From Craterostigma plantagineum (taxonomy: Eukaryota > Streptophyta > Magnoliopsida > Lamiales > Linderniaceae), in NCBI GenBank assembly GCA_027422505.1, contig JAPQWV010001612.1, positions 1-64,000 on the forward strand: a stretch of 64,000 nt of DNA, given 5' to 3'. This document shows, one piece after another, positions 56,862-64,000 of the stretch. Position numbers and translations under genes: made by a program. The notes beneath the pieces were generated by a model. The model saw only the letters and a program-made list of their open reading frames with translations. It was not told the origin of the DNA and ran no database searches. How positions within the stretch are numbered: the stretch's first letter is position 1; each line of letters starts with the position of its first letter.

Positions 56862-59075
56862 CTAATAGGGACTATGTCGAATATTTCTACGGCATTTTGG
56901 CTGTGGTTTTTCTACCAAGGCAGAAGAGACCCAAGAAGTAGGTTTGCTAGAAACTGCAGAATTATCATCTGATAGCCAGCTACATAATCGCCCATCTTCG
57001 CCGCCTGTCCATGCAAAGAGCCCTCGAATTCCCGAGATGGGCATTACAGTCCTCACAATCCCGCTATGCCCGCCTTGGAAAATAGCCTCGGGAGATCCCA
57101 TTGTGCTTATTCTTCCTTGTCCGTATGTAATGGGGAAGTAGCCAAATGTGCCGGCGTTTGTACCTCCTATCGCCCATAGTCGATCCTCCTCGACAGAGTA
57201 GTGACAATCCACAAAGTAGTCGACCTGTCAAAAAACATCGCACAAGTGAGGCAAAGCATAAGCATATGAGAGAATATGATTAGAATCTTAACAGGTAAAC
57301 TGAAATTGGCTCACGCACGTTATCTAAAGCCCAGTTCTTGGAAGCGAGTGACCGGGCGTCCTCGAAGCCGGCTTCAGTTCTCTCATCGGGCCAGTCCCAA
57401 ATACTAGAATTAAAAAAATAAAATAATTAAGGATCACGTAACAAGAAGTGTTCATTGTGGGCTTATAAAAGGGTATATATATAGGTGATTGTTATGGAAA
57501 TCCATGCAAGAAGTCACTAGGGGTATGTAACTCCCCACCCAAGGGCATACCTTAAGGTCTCAATATGCGTTAAACACCATATCTTGTAGTTCCATCTCCG
57601 AAAAATCCTACTTTGCCTATTGAAGTCCCCACGTTAAATACCTATTTACAGGCAAGCGACAATAAATGTATTAGTGCATTGATGTACGCGATGTTTCTTG
57701 AAGAATAAACAACTACACGAAAAGTAGAAGCACTTTCGCTAATCAACAGCAATAAAGGCTCAAAAACATTGGCAATGTTTCAAAGAGAAGAGAAATGCCT
57801 CCAAGAATGGATGGAGAAAAGATGAAAATAAAAGTGAAAATACTTATAATAGCAGCTTCAGAATCGGAAGGTATATTTGTCCTACTTACTGATACAAGGT
57901 GGTCATCTTCATTTATGTCGCCATTTGTATCAAACAGACACATCAATCCGTCGACGGATGCGGAAACAAGCTTGTCTTGGTGACCAGGAATAAAGCGAAC
58001 CTACATGAATTTCTGGGCATTAGTTTAAACCTTTCTCTAGCACCTTCCCGAAAAACTATACATATCATCATGGACAGGCTCAGCATTAAGCTTTCATAGG
58101 AATATCTTATACCTATGAAAGGCATTCACTACCTGGGTAACATCTTCCATGTGAGACTCATCCAAGCATGCAATCTGCTGAGTTTTTCTACGATCCCAGA
58201 CCCGTATCTGTGAGTATCCACATGAGCAATAAATACGCTGAAGGACAAGACCAACAACTGAAGGAAAGGCTAAGAAAAACAAACAATAGATAGTCCCAGA
58301 AAGAAGTTCATATCACTGGACGTTGAAATTACTTAGAGGTCCTATAATACGAATATAACATCAAAGCTTTTAGATAAGTAAACTCGATGAAGAAGACTCG
58401 GGCTTTACCATAATCTGGCGTTGGTTAGGTGGAGAAAAACCTTATTACCTGAGAATTACATCCTGCTGCTATAAGATTATCACCAGCTCCACCAAACGAG
58501 AGGCTGAAAACTTCTTCTGAGGGGCCAGTGTTTATACAAGATACCTGCAATTGACACTATGGTCGTTACGAAACTCTGCAGAAAACATTCTGATAGCTCA
58601 AAAGGCGCTGCTTTACATGTAAAGCAGTAATTGGAATGGAACCCACACAAACCTGACTAAAGGACCTGGTATCCCAAGCTCTAATGGTAGAATCAGAAGA
58701 GCAAGAGTACAGAACGTCCCCATTGAACAAAATCTCATTGATTGTCGAAGAATGGCCTTTGCATTCTCCGAGGTAATGCCCCGTATGCGGAGAATACAAC
58801 TTCACTGCGTTCGTGGAGAGCGACACGGCCATCGACGTCCAATCACTCCTGCTTTCCAGATTAAACACCACGTTATTAAGCTCAGCCATCGCCTAGCTAG
58901 GATGGAAATGCACGACAAAAAAAAAATTAGGACGGAGCTTGAATTGAACAGAGCGAGCGCCACCATACTTGGGGACAATTTGAAACACATAATCCTCGCC
59001 GAAGCTGGTCTGAATTGTATTTTTTAGGCCGTATCGTTTGAGACCGTTGGGCTTTGGTGAATCTTCAACTTCCAT
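56862..59075 (-). CDS. WD40-repeat protein, WDR89 homologue
   Basis: Beta-propeller protein of the WDR89 family; its molecular role in plants is not established. The start at 59075 reads MEVEDSPKPNGLKRYGLKN. Later exons give SDWTSMAVSLSTNAVKLYS, GHSSTINEILF with DSTIRAWDTRSFSQ, CINTGPSEEVFSLSFGG, IRVWDRRKTQQIACLDESH, LVSASVDGLMCLFDTNGD, VFNVGTSIGKVGFFGDG, IWDWPDERTEAGFEDARSL and RLWAIGGTNAGTFGYFP, then WTGGEDGRLCSWLSDD. The stop is at 56862. One frame break at about 57587 (TT|IWCLTHIETL) is a single missing base. A TC microsatellite lies just upstream of the start. Length and repeat order fit the plant WDR89 homologues I remember. Confidence 0.88.
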
Positions 59076-59092
59076 GTCTTCGCCGATCTCAA

Positions 59093-59095
<3 letters not shown>

Positions 59096-59133
<38 letters not shown>
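59096..59133. repeat. (TC)n microsatellite in WDR89-like 5' leader
   Basis: Pure CT run of 38 bp, 20 bp upstream of the start codon on the minus strand (GA on the coding strand). Probably in the 5' UTR. Confidence 0.9.
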
Positions 59134-59135
<2 letters not shown>

Positions 59136-59384
59136 TTTGACTTTGACGAACTGAGCTGAGCTAGGGCTCAAGTATATGCATCGTTGCCGTCGGATTAGCC
59201 ACGTCAGCATGTAAAAGAACCGTGTTTGAGCCCAATATTAGGCCCATTACACTCGGATCCATTATGGACCGGATCCACTACGGGCCCATTACCGACTTTA
59301 TTGAAGAAGAAATAAATTACACGATCTGTTGTCGAGCGAGACTTGAAGAATTGCGAGTCGAATTCAATGAACCATCCAATCCAA

Positions 59385-59631
59385 TCCTATATATACATTT
59401 AAATGTAGTTTTCGTGTGGTGTTGACACGTGTCATGTTCATTAATTTTTTAATTAATTATTTCTCAAGACGTTGATAAAACCACTCCACACCCCACTTTC
59501 TAAAAAAACTAAACAACCCATGTATCAAAAATCGATTCTTTAATTAGTTAATTAAAAATAATTAATTAAATTGACTTAAAATAATTATAGATAGTTATGA
59601 CCCGTGCAATTGACGGGCAAAAAACTACTAG
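59385..59631 (+). mobile_element. Short Helitron-like unit 1
   Basis: Begins 5'-TCCTATATATACATTT after an A. It ends with a hairpin-forming CCCGTGCAATTGACGGG, ten bases, then CTAG followed by T. The TC start, CTAG end, subterminal hairpin and A/T insertion site match the Helitron pattern. It is 247 bp with no coding capacity. Confidence 0.6.
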
Positions 59632-59836
59632 TCCTATATATACATTTAAATGTAGTTTTCGTGTGGTGTTGACGCGTGTCATGTTCATTAATATTTTAAT
59701 TAATTATTTCTCAAGACGTTGATAAAACCACTCCACACCCCACTTTCTAAAAAAACTAAACAATCCATGTATAAAAAATCGATTCTTTAATTGACTTAAA
59801 ATAATTATAGATAGTTATGACGGGCAAAAAACTACT
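59632..59836 (+). mobile_element. Helitron-like unit 2, head-to-tail, hairpin lost
   Basis: Directly abuts unit 1 and repeats it nearly base for base (TCCTATATATACATTTAAAT, TTTCGTGTGGTGTTGACGCG). It lacks about 24 bp of the TTAATTAA stretch and the 13 bp forming half of the hairpin. It ends CTACTTT instead of CTACTAG. Confidence 0.6.
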
Positions 59837-60489
59837 TTCGATTACTATCTAAGTGGGAGCACGTGATTAACTTTGAAAGAAAGACAAATTTAGAATTTCC
59901 AGCGAAGGGAGATGAATATCCATGTGCTAGTTGGTACTAAATATGTAGAAAACGATCGCATGGGTTATGACTTAGGAGAAATGTTGGTAGATATATATCA
60001 GCTTCAGTTGAGCAGACTGAATGGTGAATGTGATGAGTTAGGTAGGTAGATGCGTTACGTAGATTTGATAACGTCAGCATTATTGGTCTCCTCATTGATA
60101 GACGACTAATTTGACTTAAATGTCTCGTCGGAAATCCTATGTTAACATATGACCATTTACTCGTCGTCGTCATAATTTTAGCATTAATCATCGATAAAGA
60201 GGTCGTAAAGTTTGAGCTTTTTATTTATTGCTTTTTTATTTGTTCCATGCATTCCACGCTCATTGTTTAATTATTAATTTTTCAAAACTCAGTTAAATAA
60301 AATAAAAAAAGAAAATGTCATTTTGTACTTTATTGTTTGTAGGTTTATGTGATTCATGAAATGTGAACGTGCGGCCTATAAGCTTCAGAGCTATCCTTTG
60401 CGACGTCACGCATGACGACACATTAAATTTTTTTGTTTTTATTAATTTTCGGCACAGAAAATTTCTTAGACTACCTTAATCGGTGAGTT

Positions 60490-61520
60490 GAACGACCGGT
60501 CGTACCTTAAAAGTAATTAAAATAAATCAAAAATATTAATAATGCACACAAACGGTTGGGACCCAACCCACAACTAGGCTTGTCAATGGGGCGGGGATTC
60601 CCCGTCCCCGCGGGGATCCGCCCCGAATAGGGCGGGGAATCCCCGCTATTCCACCCCCGCGGGGCGGGGACGGGGAACATTTTTCCCCGCGGATATCCCC
60701 GCCCCGTTCCCCGCCCCGTCCCCGATAATAAAAATAATATATATTATATATTAATATTATTACAAGATAAACAATATAAAAATATACTTTGAAAATATTA
60801 AAATATTATTAAAATATAGCTTAAATAATATAAATAATATTAAAATATATTTTAAATAATATAAATAATATTAAAATATAGTTTATAATATTAAAATAAT
60901 ATAAATTGAATTTTTTTCTAAAATAGTGACGGGGCGGGGAATCCCCGCGGGGATGGGGACGGGGACAATTTTGTCCCCGTTTGCCTCGCGGGGACGGGGA
61001 CGGGGATTGGATCCCCGCCCCGAACCCGCCCCGTTGACAACCCTACCCACAACCACTTGGTGGACCAACCTGGATCACAACCGGTTGTGCACATTTTTCA
61101 ATAAACTGTTCTACATGTTTTAATGAATTTCTATGAACATTTAATTATCTGTTAAAATTAATTTTTATTTTTTACCAAAATATATGATTTTTTTCTCTAC
61201 AAATAGATACTAATATTGATACATTTTGAATCACAATTTCAAATTATTTATTTTTCTATCACATTCTATAATCTATCATAATTCATTTTTTTTTTTTCTC
61301 CAATGACCAAAGTATCTAAAATTTATATAATATAATGTAATCTATTTTTAAACATTCAAATACTACTTAAAATAATTATAAAATATAAATATTATAGGTT
61401 GTGTTGGGTTGTTGATAAAGTTGAAAATTATTGAGGTTGAGTTGAGGTGTAGGTTGTGTAGGTGGAGGAGAGAGAAATTAATATTTTATTCTGATAAGTT
61501 GTCCGGGTCGTGGATAAATA
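60490..61520 (-). repeat. Dispersed AT-rich repeat, copy 2 (interrupted)
   Basis: Reverse-complement relative of 53170-53680. It is interrupted at 60575-61045 by an hAT MITE; removing the MITE and one copy of its 8-bp duplication restores colinearity with copy 1. Confidence 0.7.
60575..61045. mobile_element. hAT-type MITE, 471 bp, GC-rich ends, nested
   Basis: Ends TAGGCTTGTCAATGGGGCGG and CCGCCCCGTTGACAACCCTA (inverted), with a perfect 8-bp target duplication CCCACAAC at 60567-60574 and 61046-61053. Both arms are GGGGA/TCCCC-rich around an AT-rich centre of ATATTAAAATAT repeats. There is no transposase. This type of TAGGGTTGTCAA...GGGGCGGGG element is common in plants. Confidence 0.9.
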
Positions 61521-62246
61521 TATTCTTACTAGAGTTAGGTTATAAGTATATGTATTCGATTCATTTCCTACTCCGAAAGTACTTGCACATGTGACAGAAA
61601 TTTCCAAATGTTCCTCGGTAGATGTAATGATCTTCTAGAAGATATATTGGTATTCCGAGCCACGTAGGATAGGACATTTCCGAGCTATTATGTGATTATC
61701 GTTGTCCTTTTTCCCTCTCTTTCTCTGTTACAGCTTTCGTATGGATCAGCATTTGTCCATTCTACTTCGTCCACACATACCTTTTCCACGCTAAACAACA
61801 AGATTTCAACTTGGCTAACTTTTCAAGGGTCGGAACTTATGGACGTAAATTGCTGAAGAAGAAAAAACACATTTGAAAGTTCTCCAAAATCCCAGTTCAT
61901 TCATCTCAAGTCAAGAAACGGACGAGAGCCCAGATGAAGGACGCCATAAACACGGTGTTTAAATTTGTCTTTTTTTTAATTGTTTTCTCTCTCATTCCCC
62001 TGTTCTTTTGCTCTATTTATGTATGCAAGGGGAGCCGGAAAGAGTAGTGTTTTTTGCTCTATATATACGTCAAAAGCTCGTCCCTTCTTCTTGCAATCTT
62101 CTGCCCAGTGACGTGGGATCCATGATAGTAACATCCTTGCTGCTTTTCATGAGCTAATAATCACCTTCGCTTTTTCCTTTTCAGTGAGCAAAAGAGCACC
62201 TTTTTTGCTGGGTTAAGCACCATCAATCGCCAGATTCGCCTACAAG

Positions 62247-64000
62247 ATGACGTCATCATCGCCGTGGTTGACCTCCCTCTCTTGCTCCGGCCCGGCGGCG
62301 GCGGCGGCTGCTCAGCCTTCATCAGGACAAAACTCAGCAGTTCTCCAATGGCTTCGATTCATCTTCTTATCACCGTGCCCACAGAGGATCTTTCTCTCTT
62401 CTCTAGACGTTCTCCTCATCGTCTCCATGCTCGCCTTCGCCATTAAAAAGCTTCTTTCAAGACTCAAATCTCCCATCAACAACCACCACCACCACGCAAT
62501 TACCAATCCCCTCATAGCCGACGACAGCAAAAGGACCGTTGTTGTAAGAACGACTTTATCGTATAAGCTCTCTCTCACTGCAACGTCTCTTTTCACCATC
62601 GCTTCGACCATCCTATGCATCCTCACCTTCACCTCAACCTCCCAACCTCCATGGAAGACCATAAACGGCCTCCATTGGCTGCTTCAAGCCGTAGCCCACT
62701 CAGCTATCGCCGTAATAATCCTGCACGAAAAGAGATTCATAGCCGCCAAACATCCTCGTACTCTCCGAACCTATTGGATCTTCGAATTCCTCTTCCTAAC
62801 CCTAACATTCGCTTCCTCCCTCGCACGCCTAATCTCATCCCAAGCAGGCTCGCCCTCGACCTCGCTACTGAGGGACGACATCGCCTCGACCATAGCCTTC
62901 GCCCTCTCCACCGTCACCCTCACAGTCGCAATCAAAGGCTCCGCCGGCGTAAAAATCTGCCACCGCGAACCGCCGCCGCGGACCGAATCTCCGGCGACTC
63001 AGACAAGTCGTCCCTGAGCGGCTTCGCCTCGGCCTCCATCCTCTCGAAGGCATTCTGGCTATGGCTCAACCCACTCCTAAAAAAGGGATACAAATCTCCG
63101 TTAACGGCCGAAGACGTTCCCCACCTCTCCCCCGAGCACCGGGCCGAGGTCCTCTCCGAGCTCTTCAGATCGAACTGGCCCGACGGGCCCTCGACCCGCC
63201 ACCCCGTCGTCAAAACCCTGATCCGCTGCTTCTGGCGCCAGCTGGCGCTGACCGCCTCCCTCGCCCTCGTCAGGCTCTGCGTCATGTACGTGGGCCCCGT
63301 GCTCATCCAGCGCTTCGTCGACTACACCGCGGGCGATCGCAGCTCGCCGGCCGAGGGCTACGTCCTCGTCCTGATCCTAATGGCCTCAAAGTTCGTCGAG
63401 GTGCTCTCCTCCCACCAGTTCAACTTCCACACGCAGAAGCTCGGAATGCTCATACGCTCGGCGCTCATCACCTCGCTGTACAGAAAGGGCCTCCGACTAT
63501 CGGGCTCGGCCCGTCAGGCCCACGGGATCGGCCCGATCGTCAACTACATGGCCGTCGACGCGCAGCAGCTCTCCGACATGATGCTCCAGCTCCACTCCCT
63601 CTGGCTCACCCCCCTTCAGATCGCCGTGGCGCTCGCCATACTCTACCAGTACCTCGGCGCCGCCACGCTGGCGCCCTCGTCGGGCTCGCCTTTGTGATGG
63701 TGTTCGTCCTCTTTCGATCGAAGAGCAACAACTTCTACCAGTTCGAGCTCATGAAGGAGAGGGACTCGAGGATGAGGTCCGTTAAGAGAAGAGTTGGCCC
63801 ACACAAGTTGATGGGTTGCACCTTTTCAAATTATTCGATGTGGGACACACGCGACTTATTAGGTTTTTTTTCTATTTTAACAAAAGGTCGACGAACGAGA
63901 TGCTGAGCTACATGAGGGTGATCAAGTTCCAGGCCTGGGAGGAGAGGTTCGGCGCGAGGATCGAGTCGGTCCGGGAAAAGGAGTACGGGTGGCTCGCGAG
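62247..64000 (+). CDS. ABC transporter C family (ABCC4/14-like), 3'-partial
   Basis: Full-length MRP-type exporter; the window ends within the first transmembrane domain. The start at 62247 ([16 protein letters not shown]) leads into TMD0 with several hydrophobic segments ([35 protein letters not shown]). The linker is [20 protein letters not shown] with [20 protein letters not shown]1 begins [39 protein letters not shown] and [20 protein letters not shown], then [19 protein letters not shown] near 63887. Frame breaks from one missing base lie at about 62975 (in a CCG run) and 63672 ([17 protein letters not shown]). A 110-bp insert at 63777-63886 interrupts MR|STNEM and is excisable as a GT-AG intron. 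The nucleotide-binding domains lie outside the window. Confidence 0.92.
63777..63886 (+). other. Short intron-like insert in ABCC coding sequence
   Basis: 110 bp bounded by GTCCGT and AAAAG. Removing it restores ATG-AG|G-TCG-ACG-AAC. It contains CCCACACAAGTTGATGGG and GATGTGGGACACACGCGACT, which look like a short LTR or TRIM fragment rather than ordinary intron sequence. The donor is weak. Confidence 0.5.

Larger units (their letters stand above)
59134..62246. other. Divergent spacer rich in mobile elements
   Basis: About 3.1 kb between the WDR89-like start (minus) and the ABCC start (plus). It holds a tandem Helitron-like pair (59385-59836) and an AT-rich dispersed repeat (60490-61520) split by an hAT MITE. 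The last 700 bp is the ABCC upstream region. I see no gene. Confidence 0.65.

Noticed and set aside
63061..63700. Long proline/arginine-rich frame overlapping ABCC
   Set aside because: Shadow of the GC-rich ABCC exon, whose real frame carries clear TMD1 motifs.

Overview
The window is nuclear DNA of a flowering plant. Genes have many short GT-AG introns, the spacers are AT-rich, and nearly every recognisable protein is a land-plant family. BASL-like, GLR clade 2 and SMAX1 genes point to a eudicot; an asterid is possible, but I cannot prove it from the sequence.

Layout. 0-11 kb: a POLAR-family gene (5' end outside the window), a RIQ/DUF1118 thylakoid gene, a LONGIFOLIA/TRM gene (minus), a mitochondrial-type rhomboid protease, and CPP1/CDF1 (minus). 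11-14.8 kb: spacer with a G-box cluster and repeats. 14.8-22.5 kb: BIM1 bHLH, a DOF5.4/OBP4-like gene, a BASL-like gene and MPB2C (minus). 22.5-26 kb: spacer with a large fold-back repeat. 26-35.5 kb: SMAX1 (minus) and a glutamate receptor-like channel (minus). 35.5-44 kb: gene-poor, with an hAT-type MITE, a B3-like gene and an F-box gene (minus). 44-59 kb: RALF, TSPO, a 2OG-Fe(II) oxygenase (minus) divergent from mismatch-repair PMS1, LSM4 and a WDR89-like gene (minus). 59-64 kb: tandem Helitron-like units, a nested hAT MITE, and the 5' part of an ABCC transporter.

Functional themes. These are ordinary euchromatic genes, not one pathway. Two stomatal-lineage polarity families (POLAR and BASL) lie 18 kb apart, and brassinosteroid (BIM1) and karrikin/strigolactone-type (SMAX1) signalling are both present. 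Several neighbour pairs match Arabidopsis neighbours as I remember them (BIM1/MPB2C, OBP4/BASL, PMS1/2OG oxygenase, TRM3/RBL12), which supports the names.

Two window-wide observations stand out. First, a family of at least four dispersed elements is built on 21-bp tandem units sharing a TACCA(C/G)TTCAT core, flanked by AAGGACC-type sub-repeats; one copy is a long near-perfect hairpin. I do not recognise this family by name. Second, more than half of the genes carry one or more single-base frame breaks, mostly deletions in short homopolymers, next to perfectly intact neighbours. This looks like uncorrected sequencing error rather than mass pseudogenisation, so broken genes are annotated as CDS with the breaks described.
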